A stretch of 64,000 bases of DNA from Oceanirhabdus sp. W0125-5 (GTDB lineage: Bacteria; Bacillota; Clostridia; Clostridiales; Clostridiaceae), in assembly GCF_027938815.1 (NCBI RefSeq), contig NZ_CP115913.1, forward strand, positions 5,304,001 through 5,368,000. Direction: 5' to 3'. Under the pieces are notes generated by a model, which saw only the letters and a list, made by a program, of their open reading frames with translations, searched no databases and had not been told where the DNA came from. Every line of letters begins with the position of its first letter. Position 1 is the stretch's first letter. The position numbers and the translations under genes were made by a program. Of this stretch, positions 45,164-54,949 are shown piece by piece.

Positions 45164-46264
45164 TTACTTCCACCCTATTTCATTAAATATCTTTACTGCT
45201 TTGCTGTTGTTCTCTCCTAATTTAGAAAGATTAATCTTCTGTGTTTCAAACTCGCCCCAAGACTTTAATAACTCAGATGCTTCAACATTTTTGTTAACAG
45301 GATACTCATAGTTTGCTTGAGCGTATTGTTTCTGTGCTTTTTCACTTGATAAGAATTCCATAAGTTTTAAAGCATTCTCTTTGTTTTTAGCTTCTTTTGT
45401 CATTCCAACTCCACTCACATTAACATGAGTACCGTCTCCATTTTGATCTGGGAAGAATACACCTACATTCTCAGCAACTTTAACTTCTTCTGGATTTGAA
45501 GAGTTTAACATCTTACCGATGTAATAAGTGTTCATTATAGCTAAGTCACCTTCTCCAGCAACAACTGCTGTAGCCTGTGCTCTGTCATTTCCTTCTGGAT
45601 CTCTTGCCATGTTCTTAAGTACACCTTCAGCCCACTCTTTTGCTTTTTCTTCACCATGAATTTCTATTAATGATGCTAATAATGATTGGTTGTATATGTT
45701 TTCAGATGATCTAACTAAGATTTTACCTTCCCACTTTGGTGAAGTTAAATCCATATATGTGCTTAACTCAGATGGGTTAACTCTATCTTTTGAGTAAACA
45801 ATTACTCTTCCTCTCATAGTTAATCCAAACCAATTATTGTTATCATCACGTAGATTTTCTGGAATGTTGTTGAATAAAGTTTCACTCTCAACTTCTTGAA
45901 GTAATCCTTTTTCTTCTGCTCTGTGTAATCTTCCTGCATCAGCAACAACTAATAAGTCAGCCTCAGTATCTTTACCTTCTCTATCTAATCTCTCGATAAG
46001 CTCATCAGCTTTTCCTTTTACAACATTAACTTCAATTCCTGTTTCTTCTGTGAATAGCTTGTACAACTCTTCATCAGTATCATAATGTCTGTCTGAGTAA
46101 AGATTTACAACTTGTTTCTCATCGCTCTTTTCAACCTTTTCCTCAACTGCATTATTCTTTGTGTTTTCCTTAACCTCATTATTCTGGCTTGTACATCCAG
46201 TTAGGGCTGTCACCCCTATAACAGCTGCCATACCAATGGCAGTTAATAATCCTTTAACTTTCAT
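45164..46264 (-). CDS. ferric-iron ABC transporter substrate-binding lipoprotein (FbpA-like)
   Basis: A 366-residue binding protein. The signal peptide ends in the lipobox ALTGC (Cys24), followed by a Glu/Lys/Asn linker. The mature part has NLYSDRHYDTDEELYKLFTEETGI, the strand-helix start of the ferric-binding cluster D fold. NTYYIGKM near residue 275 matches the Tyr pair (YY) that coordinates Fe(III). The ATG at 46264 has AGGAGGT upstream. Two Fur-type boxes overlap its promoter. Confidence 0.93.
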   Translation of the reverse strand: MKVKGLLTAIGMAAVIGVTALTGCTSQNNEVKENTKNNAVEEKVEKSDEKQVVNLYSDRHYDTDEELYKLFTEETGIEVNVVKGKADELIERLDREGKDTEADLLVVADAGRLHRAEEKGLLQEVESETLFNNIPENLRDDNNNWFGLTMRGRVIVYSKDRVNPSELSTYMDLTSPKWEGKILVRSSENIYNQSLLASLIEIHGEEKAKEWAEGVLKNMARDPEGNDRAQATAVVAGEGDLAIMNTYYIGKMLNSSNPEEVKVAENVGVFFPDQNGDGTHVNVSGVGMTKEAKNKENALKLMEFLSSEKAQKQYAQANYEYPVNKNVEASELLKSWGEFETQKINLSKLGENNSKAVKIFNEIGWK

Positions 46265-46279
46265 AAAATACCTCCTATT

Positions 46280-46298
46280 GAAAATGATTATCACTTTC
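46280..46298. promoter_or_regulatory. Fur box, downstream of transcription start
   Basis: GAAAATGATTATCACTTTC closely fits the Fur consensus GATAATGATTATCATTATC. Located between the promoter and the ribosome binding site. Confidence 0.75.
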
Positions 46299-46310
46299 TT
46301 TTCTAAGCTA

Positions 46311-46339
46311 AGTATAAATGATAATCATTTTCATGTCAA
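46311..46339 (-). promoter_or_regulatory. promoter of the iron ABC operon with Fur box in the spacer
   Basis: TTGACA (46334-46339), 17 bases, TATACT (46311-46316) on the minus strand. The spacer contains a Fur box (46314-46332, ATAAATGATAATCATTTTC on the plus strand), so Fur-Fe would block RNA polymerase directly. Confidence 0.85.
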
Positions 46340-46371
46340 TGCTTTTCTCATTTCCAATTTTGTCCTTTATT

Positions 46372-47091
46372 TTAAAATCCATTGTATTGCTCTACAACAT
46401 TGAACCCACTCTCTTCTATATCTTTTCTAGTAATATGTTGATCAAGATGCATACAATAGACCTTATTCCTATATTCAATACTTATTAATTCTTTTAGTTT
46501 TCTTAAAGAAATATGGGCATTACCTTTATAATCTAAACCACAAGTATCCTGATACACTCTGTGAAGCTCCCCATTTTTCAACATCATAAGTATTCTATTC
46601 TCAATATTGTTAGAATCGCCACTATAATAAAAACTTTCACCTTCAATATTCATAATAAAACCATAACATGGTATTGTCTTAACATGAGAAACTGGTAAAA
46701 ACTCTATAGAGAATTCTCCAAATTCATCATCATCAACCTTAACAATATTCTCACTTTCTAGATAATACTGTTTAGTAGTTGCACCAATATTACTTAAAAA
46801 TCTTTGAATAAACTCCTTATTAGGATAAATTACAGTAGCTTTTTTCTTCAAAATATTATACAAATAAAATATTACCTCTCCAAGACTTCCAACATGATCT
46901 GGGTGGGTATGAGTTATTATTATGTATACCTTATCTACTCTGTCTAACATATTCAATTCTTGCAGTCTTGAAAAAACAGTTCCTCCACAATCAATAAGAA
47001 TTAAATTTTTATTTTTTTTTATAAATGCACTATTGTTACCAAGCTTAGGATTAAATGCACTTCCTATACCAGTAAAAAATAGATCTTTCAT
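46372..47091 (-). CDS. metallo-beta-lactamase-fold hydrolase (RNase Z-like family)
   Basis: A 239-residue hydrolase with the metal-binding motif THTHPDHVGSL (about residues 58-68), a further His in FLPVSHVKT, the Asp of YYSGDSNN and His in CMHLDQH. The order is that of MBL-fold phosphodiesterases and RNase Z/ElaC-like proteins, but it is shorter than RNase Z and lacks its exosite arm. The substrate is unknown. It converges on no gene and ends just upstream of the Fur-controlled promoter. Confidence 0.85.
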   Translation of the reverse strand: MKDLFFTGIGSAFNPKLGNNSAFIKKNKNLILIDCGGTVFSRLQELNMLDRVDKVYIIITHTHPDHVGSLGEVIFYLYNILKKKATVIYPNKEFIQRFLSNIGATTKQYYLESENIVKVDDDEFGEFSIEFLPVSHVKTIPCYGFIMNIEGESFYYSGDSNNIENRILMMLKNGELHRVYQDTCGLDYKGNAHISLRKLKELISIEYRNKVYCMHLDQHITRKDIEESGFNVVEQYNGF

Positions 47092-47291
47092 ATGTAATTA
47101 TCCTCTCTCTTATATTGAAATTCTTAATATTTTAAATTACTTAATAATACTATAACCACTTTGTTCAAAATTAAATCCCCTGAACTTTTTAGAATAAATC
47201 ACTGATTTTCTCATAAATTTTATTATATGGTGTTAATTACATATTTGATTTTGTTTTATTAACACTTAATTTTTAATATTAGGAGGTAAGT

Positions 47292-49082
47292 ATGAAAAAA
47301 CCGTTAAAATCTATTATTGCTTTTTCACTATCCCTTTCAATGCTATCTTTAGTTGGCTTTTCTCAAGCTAAGGCATCAACCGATAAATTTGCTCCATCTT
47401 TACCTAATTATCAAAAGTTAGATAAAGATTTCGCTAAAGATTTAAAGTCTGAAGGTAAGCAGCTTAAAGGTAAAAAACTTCATGGTTATAAGGGTAAATC
47501 CTATTTTCAACCAGGAAATCTTGATAATTTAACTCATAAAGATGTAAGAGGCCATGATAATAAAGGTATAGCTATTTTAGTTGATTTCCCTGTTTCTGAA
47601 GGGAATATTAGTGATGTTCCAGGAGTAGATTATGAACAGATTCCTAAAGAAAAATTCCAGGATTTGATGAATGGAACAGAGTATAATCCATATGATCTTG
47701 AAATGTTCAAATGGTTAGCAGAATATGAAGGAGTTAAAGCTCCTACTGATAGAACTTTAAGAAATTATTATGACGAAGTTAGTTATGGACAATTCTCAAT
47801 AGATGTTGATGTAGTAGGATGGTATACTTTACCTCATTCTTATGAGTACTACTTAGGACAAAATAATGGATATTATAATGAAAATGGTGATGCTAATTTT
47901 GCTGAATTAGTTAAAGATGCCCTTATGTTGGCAGATAAAGATGTAGATTTTACTGAATATGCTGTAGATGCTAAACCTGGTGATTTTGACATACTTGGTA
48001 TTGAAGGCGATACCCTTGAACAAGATGGTGAAACTTATACTCAAATAGTTCCAAATGTCTTTATTATCCATAGAGGTACTGGAGCAGAGTATAGTGCTGA
48101 TCCTAGTATAATCTGGTCACACCAATGGGATATTATTAGTGCTTCATACTTTGGAGATTATTATAAAACTGGTGAATACCCTAATGATGCAGATTTAAGA
48201 TTTACTACAGTAGATGGTGTTGTGGTTAATGAATATAATACAGTTCCAGAGGTTGGTCAAGATATTTCAGGTTATTATATTGAAGGTGGAAGAAAACCTT
48301 CCCCTGCTTATCCTGGTGTTTTTGCTCATGAATTCGGACACCAACTAGGATTACCTGATCAATACGACTACGGATATGATTCAGAAGGTACTGGTGTTTT
48401 TACCTTAATGGCTAGTGGAGCATCTGGACGTAATATACCTTACCGTTGGTATAGTGATAATACTCCTACTCACATGGATGCATGGTCTAAATATTATCTT
48501 GGTTTTATTCAACCTAGAGAATTTAAACCTGAAGATGGTAGACAAACAATAACTTTAAAACCTGCTTCTGAATATCCTCAAGCACTAAAAGTTGAAGTTC
48601 CTGGTTCTAATGGTAGAGAATATTTCTTAATCGAAAATCGTCAACAAACAGGTTATGATGCTGGTCTTGAATATAATTTTGACGAAAATCCAAAGGATTT
48701 ACATGGTTTAGTTGTATACCATATTGATGAAAATGTATTCATTAGAAATTTCAATAGACCAAACGAAGCTGCAAACTGGGATTGGAACAATCGTGGTAGA
48801 AACTATAGAGATAAAGATACTGGTGAAAATCACTATGCTATCGCTGTAGTTCAAGCTGATGGCAACTGGGATATGGAGAAAGGTATTAATGATGGTGATT
48901 GTGGTGATGTATTCCCTGGAAAATATGGTATTACTGAATTAAACTCAAATATAAAATCTAATCCAAATACTCTTTCATACTACCGTTGGGACGTGAATAA
49001 AAAGGGTATAACTGGATTAATAATTGAAAACATCGTTGAAGAAAATGGAGTTGTAACTTTTGATATTTTCTTTGAAAATTAA
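47292..49082 (+). CDS. secreted M6-family metalloprotease (immune inhibitor A-like)
   Basis: A 596-residue protein. The signal peptide (about 1-29) ends in a SQAKA-type site. A short pro-region follows, then the catalytic domain with the zinc motif HEFGHQLGLPDQYD (first His about residue 346) and the DYG/GTGVFTLMASG stretch with the Met-turn. Upstream are ILVDFPV and RNYYDEVSYGQFSIDVDV, which are diagnostic of M6. It probably degrades host or environmental proteins outside the cell. RBS TAGGAGG. The large C-terminal binding modules of Bacillus InhA are missing. Confidence 0.92.
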   Translation: MKKPLKSIIAFSLSLSMLSLVGFSQAKASTDKFAPSLPNYQKLDKDFAKDLKSEGKQLKGKKLHGYKGKSYFQPGNLDNLTHKDVRGHDNKGIAILVDFPVSEGNISDVPGVDYEQIPKEKFQDLMNGTEYNPYDLEMFKWLAEYEGVKAPTDRTLRNYYDEVSYGQFSIDVDVVGWYTLPHSYEYYLGQNNGYYNENGDANFAELVKDALMLADKDVDFTEYAVDAKPGDFDILGIEGDTLEQDGETYTQIVPNVFIIHRGTGAEYSADPSIIWSHQWDIISASYFGDYYKTGEYPNDADLRFTTVDGVVVNEYNTVPEVGQDISGYYIEGGRKPSPAYPGVFAHEFGHQLGLPDQYDYGYDSEGTGVFTLMASGASGRNIPYRWYSDNTPTHMDAWSKYYLGFIQPREFKPEDGRQTITLKPASEYPQALKVEVPGSNGREYFLIENRQQTGYDAGLEYNFDENPKDLHGLVVYHIDENVFIRNFNRPNEAANWDWNNRGRNYRDKDTGENHYAIAVVQADGNWDMEKGINDGDCGDVFPGKYGITELNSNIKSNPNTLSYYRWDVNKKGITGLIIENIVEENGVVTFDIFFEN

Positions 49083-49086
49083 TATA

Positions 49087-49122
49087 GCAAAAGGACTATC
49101 TAACACAGATGGTCCTTTTTAT
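49087..49122. terminator. bidirectional terminator between protease and HMA-like genes
   Basis: AAAAGGAC-TATCT...AGATG-GTCCTTTT with one mismatch and T-rich flank. Confidence 0.82.
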
Positions 49123-49125
49123 TAT

Positions 49126-49329
49126 TTACTCTATTGTGTATCCTGTATTTTCTATACTATTTCTTATTTCTCCTTCTGATGTTTTTTCATTATATTTAAC
49201 TTCTATTGTTCCTCTAGGAACATCAACAATAACATTTTGAACACCTTCTATTTTATTAAGTGCATTTTTAACTCTTGTTTTACTTTCAGGACCTGCAAGT
49301 CCACCTATATTATAATGTACTGAATTCAT
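49126..49329 (-). CDS. HMA-fold small protein lacking the CxxC metal site
   Basis: A 67-residue ferredoxin-like protein with the spacing of copper chaperones of the CopZ type (RVKNALNKIEGVQNVIVD, VKYNEKTSEGEIRNSIENTGYTI). Where CopZ has M-x-C-x-x-C, this has GLAGPES. Copper binding at the usual site is therefore impossible. The ATG at 49329 has AAGGAGGAAG upstream. Confidence 0.75.
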   Translation of the reverse strand: MNSVHYNIGGLAGPESKTRVKNALNKIEGVQNVIVDVPRGTIEVKYNEKTSEGEIRNSIENTGYTIE

Positions 49330-49527
49330 AACTTCCTCCTTAATTTTTTTAATTATCAAAAATTAATCTTTTCAATAATATTTTTAGTTCTTATTTTAAT
49401 TTTTATGTATTACATTTTTTAATGCATGTGTTTAATAATCACATTTATTTTATTATTTTTTAAGGATTAATTATATTTTATTACAAATAATATTATTGAT
49501 GATTTTTTTATAGAAAGGAGAAAACCA

Positions 49528-49746
49528 ATGAAAGTTGTGAAAGTAAGAAAAAATCAAGATGGTGATATTACAAACATAATGACTAATACTGGTGAAGTAT
49601 TAACAGCAACTCAAGCTGTTGCTGCTGCTAGAGCTGGGCAACTTGATTCAACTGTTGTAAGAAAAAACAGAAATGGAGTAGATGTAATAACTTCAACTCC
49701 AAGAACAAGTCCAGATCAAATACTAGATAATCTTCCAAGTTTCTAA
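49528..49746 (+). CDS. DUF3892 family protein
   Basis: A 72-residue protein matching the DUF3892 pattern: a basic strand VKVRKNQDGDITNIMTN, VLTATQAVAAARAG, then RKNRNGVDVITSTP. The role is unknown. RBS AAAGGAG. It is 24 bases upstream of a CBS-domain gene and probably co-transcribed with it. Confidence 0.82.
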   Translation: MKVVKVRKNQDGDITNIMTNTGEVLTATQAVAAARAGQLDSTVVRKNRNGVDVITSTPRTSPDQILDNLPSF

Positions 49747-49770
49747 AATAATAATACGAGGTGATTAACT

Positions 49771-50196
49771 GTGGATGTAAGAGATATAATGAGTAGAAAT
49801 GTAATAACATTAAGTAAGCACGATACCGTAGAAACTGCTGCAAGATTAATGAAAGAGCATGATATTGGCTCAATTCCTATATGTGAAAACAAACAAGTTA
49901 TTGGAGTTATAACTGATAGAGATATCGCTATAAGAACAGTTGCTGGAGGTAGAGATACAGCTGCACCATTAATAGAAGTAATGTCTAACTCAATTGTAAC
50001 TGGTACTCCAGAAATGGATGTAAATGATGCTGCAAGATTAATGAGCGATCGTCAAGTAAGACGTCTGCCTATATGTAATGAAAAAGGACTTGTGGGAATA
50101 GTTGCACTGGGAGACATGGCTATAGAATCTCAAGCACAAGATGAAGCTGAAGAAGCATTAACTAATATTTCACAACCTGCTCAACCACACAGATAA
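49771..50196 (+). CDS. two-CBS-domain protein
   Basis: A 141-residue protein consisting of a Bateman pair: CBS1 VRDIMSRNVITLSKHDTVETA to TDRDIAIR, and CBS2 VIEVMSN-type (IEVMSNSIVTGTPEMDVND) to ALGDMAIE. The linker GGRDTAAPLIEVMS is typical of YkuL/Hrp1-like stress proteins, which bind adenylates. GTG start with GAGGTGATTAA upstream. The C-terminal tail is acidic and Ala-rich. Element copy I begins at its stop codon. Confidence 0.92.
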   Translation: MDVRDIMSRNVITLSKHDTVETAARLMKEHDIGSIPICENKQVIGVITDRDIAIRTVAGGRDTAAPLIEVMSNSIVTGTPEMDVNDAARLMSDRQVRRLPICNEKGLVGIVALGDMAIESQAQDEAEEALTNISQPAQPHR

Positions 50197-50340
50197 TAAA
50201 AACAAATTGAGAATGGAGAGTTGAGAATTGAGAATGATGGATGATTCTCACTGACATGAGAATCTACATTTTATCATTCTTTAGGATAATGGAATTTTAC
50301 TTATTTTATATTAGATAAAATATTGTATTTTATGTATAGT
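50194..50340 (+). repeat. dispersed structured element, copy I (left part)
   Basis: TAATAAAAACAAATTG, homogeneous TGAGAAT-type 7-mers, GATGGATG, hairpin GATTCTCA...TGAGAATC (50243-50264), then ATCATTCTTTAG and the core to ATTGTA. The right half is missing, and nothing matching it follows the next gene. Confidence 0.8.
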
Positions 50341-50424
50341 ATTTAATCTTATATTACAGTAAAAAACTTTTATACCGGGAGACTTATCCATTAATTATAT
50401 AATTGATAATTATCAATAAACAAG

Positions 50425-50467
50425 AAAAAAAGAACTAATATAACTTTTGTTATATTAGTTCTTTTTT
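50425..50467. terminator. perfect bidirectional terminator
   Basis: 19-bp arms from AAAAAAGAACTAATATAAC around TTTT, in the gap between the CBS and methyltransferase genes. Confidence 0.88.
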
Positions 50468-50612
50468 GTCGTAAAAATAAACTTCCCCTTAATTATATTA
50501 TACCATAAAATTCCATTAATTAAAAGACTACCATTTTCCATGTATTACCTGTAGAATAATAAGAGTGTCTTCTTAGTTAATCTAGAAAATAAAATATTTA
50601 GGGGGTTTGTCC

Positions 50613-51656
50613 ATGAAGAACAAGACAATTGCTACTGATATGGTTACAGCACTAAGTTATCCTGAAATTAAATTATTCTCTGTAATAGTCACATTAACCC
50701 GCAAAAACCGTGATGCTACCAAGTCAAACATTGATTATATTATCGAAAGGCGAATTGGAAGTTTGATAGGAAATTGGAAACACCTAGCTGAATCCTTGAT
50801 TAATAAAGGAGTAATAAATATTAAAGATTCGAAAGCAAACGAAATCATATATTCCTTAACCGATTTAGGCAAGGTTTTTATGCAGGATGTAATAAAAGGT
50901 TTTTATTCAAATAAAATATTCTATAATGAATTTTATACATATGCTGAAAAAAGCCAAGCACATAAAGAATTTTGTGAATCAGTATATGGTAAAAACTTAT
51001 GTCAGCATGGTATGTTGAATATGTATCAATTAGAAAAAATTATAGAATTATTAAATGTACGTAATGAGGACAAAATTCTTGAACTAGGCTGTGGTAATGG
51101 ATATATTACAGAATACATTTCGGATGTAACAAATGGAAATATTCTAGGAATCGACTTTTCTTCTGAGGCAATTGATAGTGCAACTAAAAGAACATCCCAA
51201 AAATCTTCAAGACTTCAGTTTGAATGCAATAATATTCAAGATATAGACTATGAAGCAAATACTTTTGATAAGATTGTATCAATTGATTCTTTATTTTTCT
51301 TGAGAGATTTAGAAAGTTCCCTCTTAAAATTAAACAATATATTAAAGGATAATGGATATATAGTAACCTCTTTCTTCTTTCCTGGAAACAATGAGAATTT
51401 CCCCCTCTCAGATGTAGTATCTAATTCATATTTAGGAAAAATACTAAAAAAACATAACTTCCAATATGATATTTTTGATCTTACTGATAATAATCTGAAA
51501 CATTGGGAATTAGTAAAAGAAACATTAGAAAAATTAAAGACTAAATTTGAAGAAGAAAATCAAATGTTTCTATATAATAATCGAATGGAAGAGTGTCGTG
51601 GTGATTATTTAACAAAGGCAACTAGATGCTTGTTTGTAATTAAGAAGAAGAATTAA
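50613..51656 (+). CDS. SAM-dependent class I methyltransferase with N-terminal helical domain
   Basis: A 347-residue protein. Residues 1-130 resemble a winged-helix-like domain (LTRKNRDATKSNIDYII, LTDLGKVFMQDV). Residues 150-260 are the methyltransferase fold with motif I ILELGCGNGYI, acidic motif II in GIDFSSEA, and the IVSIDSLFFLRD motif IV region. The layout is that of multi-drug or antibiotic O/N-methyltransferases with a dimerisation HTH, but the substrate is unknown. The ATG at 50613 has AGGGGG upstream. Confidence 0.82.
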   Translation: MKNKTIATDMVTALSYPEIKLFSVIVTLTRKNRDATKSNIDYIIERRIGSLIGNWKHLAESLINKGVINIKDSKANEIIYSLTDLGKVFMQDVIKGFYSNKIFYNEFYTYAEKSQAHKEFCESVYGKNLCQHGMLNMYQLEKIIELLNVRNEDKILELGCGNGYITEYISDVTNGNILGIDFSSEAIDSATKRTSQKSSRLQFECNNIQDIDYEANTFDKIVSIDSLFFLRDLESSLLKLNNILKDNGYIVTSFFFPGNNENFPLSDVVSNSYLGKILKKHNFQYDIFDLTDNNLKHWELVKETLEKLKTKFEEENQMFLYNNRMEECRGDYLTKATRCLFVIKKKN

Positions 51657-51680
51657 CTTAGTTTCTAAAGAAAACATAAA

Positions 51681-51719
51681 TTGAACTGCGCCCTGTCTAC
51701 TTGACAGGGCGCAGTTCAA
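51681..51719. terminator. very stable GC-rich hairpin between convergent genes
   Basis: 17-bp perfect arms (TTGAACTGCGCCCTGTC) with a 5-base loop. There is no good T run, but the hairpin sits between convergent genes. Confidence 0.7.
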
Positions 51720-51751
51720 AATCTTGTTGTCTTAAGTATTTTTATTTGTTT

Positions 51752-53851
51752 TTATATCTTAAATCTATCTGTATCATTTCTTAATTCATCAGCTCTATTG
51801 TTAACCTCTTGAACACTTGCTGTTATCTCTTCCATAATACTTACTTGGTTTTCTATAGAATTATTCATATTGTTTACATTATGTACGTTTGTTTGAAGTG
51901 CTTGAGATATATTCTCCATTGCATTACTCATCTCTTCACTGGCATCAGCCTGTTGAGATGATAAACCATAAATCTCCTCTGCTTTTACAGTTATCCCTTC
52001 AACTCTCTCGTATATTCTATTAAATCTTCTTTCTATGGCAGCTGACCTTTTAACGCAACTATCTACTATATTCTTTCCTTCTACTGCCGATTCATCAGCA
52101 TTAATTACTAGCATTTGAATCTCTCTCACTATCTTAGTAATATCAATTGCAGAGTTCTTACTCTCTTCTGCAAGTTTTCTTACCTCCTCTGCAACTACAG
52201 CAAATCCCGCTCCATGTTCTCCTGCTCTTGCAGCTTCTATTGCGGCATTTAAAGCTAATAGATCTGTTTGTTCCGAAATATCTGTTATTACTTTAAGTAT
52301 CTTTCCAATATTCTCAGAAGATGCAGATAGCTTTTGTATAACATTATTAATTGTATTTATTGAACTCTCAAGTTCCTCATTATTTTCTGAAAGAGCCTTT
52401 ACCCTTCTTCTTCCCTGTTCAACAATTTCAAATATTTCCTTACTATTTTCTAGTGCTTCATGAGATGCTTCCTTCATTACCACCGCACTATTTGCTACCT
52501 CTTCAAGATTAGCGTTAATTTCCTCAACAAGTGATGCATTACTCTCACTTGCCACAGCCACTTCTCCTACAGACGAAGTAACCTCCTCTAAGCTATGATT
52601 ATTTTCATTTATAGCTTCTTCAATTAATGATGTATTCTGACTTAATGTAAATGAGCTCTCTTTCACATCTCCTACCAATGAAGCTATCTTTCCTATGAAT
52701 ATGTTAAACCAATTTGAAAGTTCTCCGATTTCATCTTTCGATACAATCTCTAATCTCTTGGTAAGATCACCTTCACCTTCTGCAATATCCTTTAACATCA
52801 TAGTAGTCTTTTCTATAGGTTTTGTGATTTTATTTGTTAGCATAAATATAATTACTAATATTACAACTAATGTAATTATATTAACAAATGTCAATTTATT
52901 CTTCACACTCTTTGATATTTCACTTAACTCATCCTTTGGTATATCGACCATAAATGCCCACGAATTATCTATTCCTTGAATATTTACTGGTTTAATCAAT
53001 CTATGTACCTTTTTATTTATATATTCAGAATTATTCTCTCCATCAAATTCTTCACCTTTAACTATAGCTGTTTTAATTTTATCATTCTCATTAAATGCAA
53101 CAAAATCTTTACCAAGCAGCTCAATATTCTTATGTGCTACGAATTTCCCTTGACTTGATATCAATGCCGCATATCCACTCTGAAGTATTTTTACATCAGT
53201 AAGTTGCTCTTGAAGCTTTTTTAGTTTTATATCTATACCCATAGCACCTATAAACTCATTATTTTGAATTATAGGATATACTAATGAAGTTATTAATTCT
53301 TCTTTATCATCAATTATACCTATATAAGGCTCAGTTATCATAGGTTTCTGTTGATTCTTTACTTCAAAATAATAATTGCCTTCCTTTATATATTCCTCCC
53401 ATGGCTCTACCCCTATACCAAACCTTGATTTAACTGCACATGGTATCAAACGACCTGTCTTATCATGATTTTCTGTATATTGGTAGAAGTAATCATTATT
53501 ATCATATGAATTTTCTTCCCAGCATGTCCATACTCTAGCATAGTCATCATTATTCTTCAATATACTCTTTAAAATATCTATAAGCATCTCCCTGCTTGAT
53601 TGATTTCTTTTCAGAATTAAAGCTGTATCCACCAATTCTTTTGCATCTTCCGATGCCATGGATAGCATTTCTTCAGCCATTAAAGAATATTTATCAGCTT
53701 TCTCATGGGATGCCTCATTAACTAGATTATCTGTTTTTTCTCTCACTGCTCTTATAGTAAAAATATTTCCTCCAATAGAACATAATATAACCGCTATACC
53801 AATAAGTAAAAGCATTTTATACTTAATTTTTTTTAATTGAATTTTACCCAT
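51752..53851 (-). CDS. methyl-accepting chemotaxis protein with dCache sensor
   Basis: A 699-residue chemoreceptor. Helices at about 10-32 and 300-320 bracket an extracellular double-Cache domain (EPYIGIIDDKEELITSLVYP, GAMGIDIKLKKL). A HAMP domain follows (TKPIEKTTMMLKDIAEGEGD) and a signalling domain with tip EQTDLLALNAAIEAARAGEH and FAVVAEEVRKLAEES. The ATG at 53851 follows GGGGGGTT. Ligand not deducible. Three chemoreceptors in this window suggest a motile cell. Confidence 0.93.
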   Translation of the reverse strand: MGKIQLKKIKYKMLLLIGIAVILCSIGGNIFTIRAVREKTDNLVNEASHEKADKYSLMAEEMLSMASEDAKELVDTALILKRNQSSREMLIDILKSILKNNDDYARVWTCWEENSYDNNDYFYQYTENHDKTGRLIPCAVKSRFGIGVEPWEEYIKEGNYYFEVKNQQKPMITEPYIGIIDDKEELITSLVYPIIQNNEFIGAMGIDIKLKKLQEQLTDVKILQSGYAALISSQGKFVAHKNIELLGKDFVAFNENDKIKTAIVKGEEFDGENNSEYINKKVHRLIKPVNIQGIDNSWAFMVDIPKDELSEISKSVKNKLTFVNIITLVVILVIIFMLTNKITKPIEKTTMMLKDIAEGEGDLTKRLEIVSKDEIGELSNWFNIFIGKIASLVGDVKESSFTLSQNTSLIEEAINENNHSLEEVTSSVGEVAVASESNASLVEEINANLEEVANSAVVMKEASHEALENSKEIFEIVEQGRRRVKALSENNEELESSINTINNVIQKLSASSENIGKILKVITDISEQTDLLALNAAIEAARAGEHGAGFAVVAEEVRKLAEESKNSAIDITKIVREIQMLVINADESAVEGKNIVDSCVKRSAAIERRFNRIYERVEGITVKAEEIYGLSSQQADASEEMSNAMENISQALQTNVHNVNNMNNSIENQVSIMEEITASVQEVNNRADELRNDTDRFKI

Positions 53852-54019
53852 TATGATAACCCCCCTCACTTACTACTATTTTATTTTATTTTTCTACATT
53901 TTTCAAGCTGAACTATATTTTAAATAATAATAAATTTAAGTGATTTACAGGAAATATTATCATAATAAATACCAATATTTTTAGATATTTATTCATTTCC
54001 TAGGAAATCAACAAAAATA

Positions 54020-54047
54020 AAAAAGGCACCTATAAAGTACCTTCTTT
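54020..54047 (-). terminator. terminator of the degV-type gene
   Basis: AAGGCAC...GTACCTT imperfect stem, followed on the minus strand by TTTTTTATTTTT. Confidence 0.7.
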
Positions 54048-54067
54048 AATATATTAATATAATCTAT

Positions 54068-54949
54068 TTATTTATTTCTTTCTCGATCTCTATTAAGTTC
54101 TTCCTTTGTATAATAAACAATTCCTAAAGCGCCTGGACCTACATGAGTTCCTATTACTGGTCCAATTGAACATATATCAACAGCTTTGCCTATGTATTTC
54201 TCTATCATAACAGCAAATTTTCTAGCCTCTTCTTCACAATTTATATGATGTACAATAACCTCTCCTAATCCAAATTCAGTTATGTTATCTATTAATTCAT
54301 CAATCATTCTCTTAAGTGCCTTTTTCTTTGTTCTTACCTTATCTAGTGTAGTTGTCTTTCCATCAAGAACAGTAAGCACGGGCTTAATTTGAAGAATTGA
54401 TCCTAAAAGCGCACTTGCAGTTCCAATTCTCCCACCTTTTTTTAGATATTCTAATGTATCTGGAGAGAATACAAATTTACTTCTCTTAATATTCTTCTCT
54501 GTTAACTTAATAACCTCTTTTAGAGTTTTTCCTTCTGCAGCTGCTCTGGCTGCTGTAAGTGATGCATATCCTAACTGCATACTATTTGATCTTGAATCAA
54601 TAATTTCTATTTTCCCTTCAGGATAATTCTCTAAAATCATCTCCTTTACCATCAAAGCTGAATGATATGTTCCACTCATATCAGATGATAAAAATACTCC
54701 TACTACTTCATTACCATTTTTTATGTGTTTTTCAAATGTTCTATAAACTTCATCTATAGACGGTTGTGATGATTTAGGAAAAACATTATATTTATTTAGT
54801 AATGTATAGAATTCTTCATTTGTTATTTCATTTTCTTTATAGATTTCACTATCAAAAGAAACACTCAGTGAAACTACATCAATCCCATACTCTAACAATA
54901 TTTCTTCTGGTATATAACAAGTACTATCTGTTACTATTTTAACAGCCAT
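54068..54949 (-). CDS. DegV-family fatty-acid-binding protein
   Basis: A 293-residue protein with the DegV signature VTDSTCYIPEEI at the N-terminus, KSSQPS (about 60-65), FLSSDMSGTYHSAL (about 85), and GGRIGTASALLGSILQIKPVL (about 160-180). Members bind long-chain fatty acids; relatives such as FakB present them to a fatty acid kinase. The ATG at 54949 has GGAGGAGTT upstream; the longer frame to 55081 is not supported. Confidence 0.95.
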   Translation of the reverse strand: MAVKIVTDSTCYIPEEILLEYGIDVVSLSVSFDSEIYKENEITNEEFYTLLNKYNVFPKSSQPSIDEVYRTFEKHIKNGNEVVGVFLSSDMSGTYHSALMVKEMILENYPEGKIEIIDSRSNSMQLGYASLTAARAAAEGKTLKEVIKLTEKNIKRSKFVFSPDTLEYLKKGGRIGTASALLGSILQIKPVLTVLDGKTTTLDKVRTKKKALKRMIDELIDNITEFGLGEVIVHHINCEEEARKFAVMIEKYIGKAVDICSIGPVIGTHVGPGALGIVYYTKEELNRDRERNK

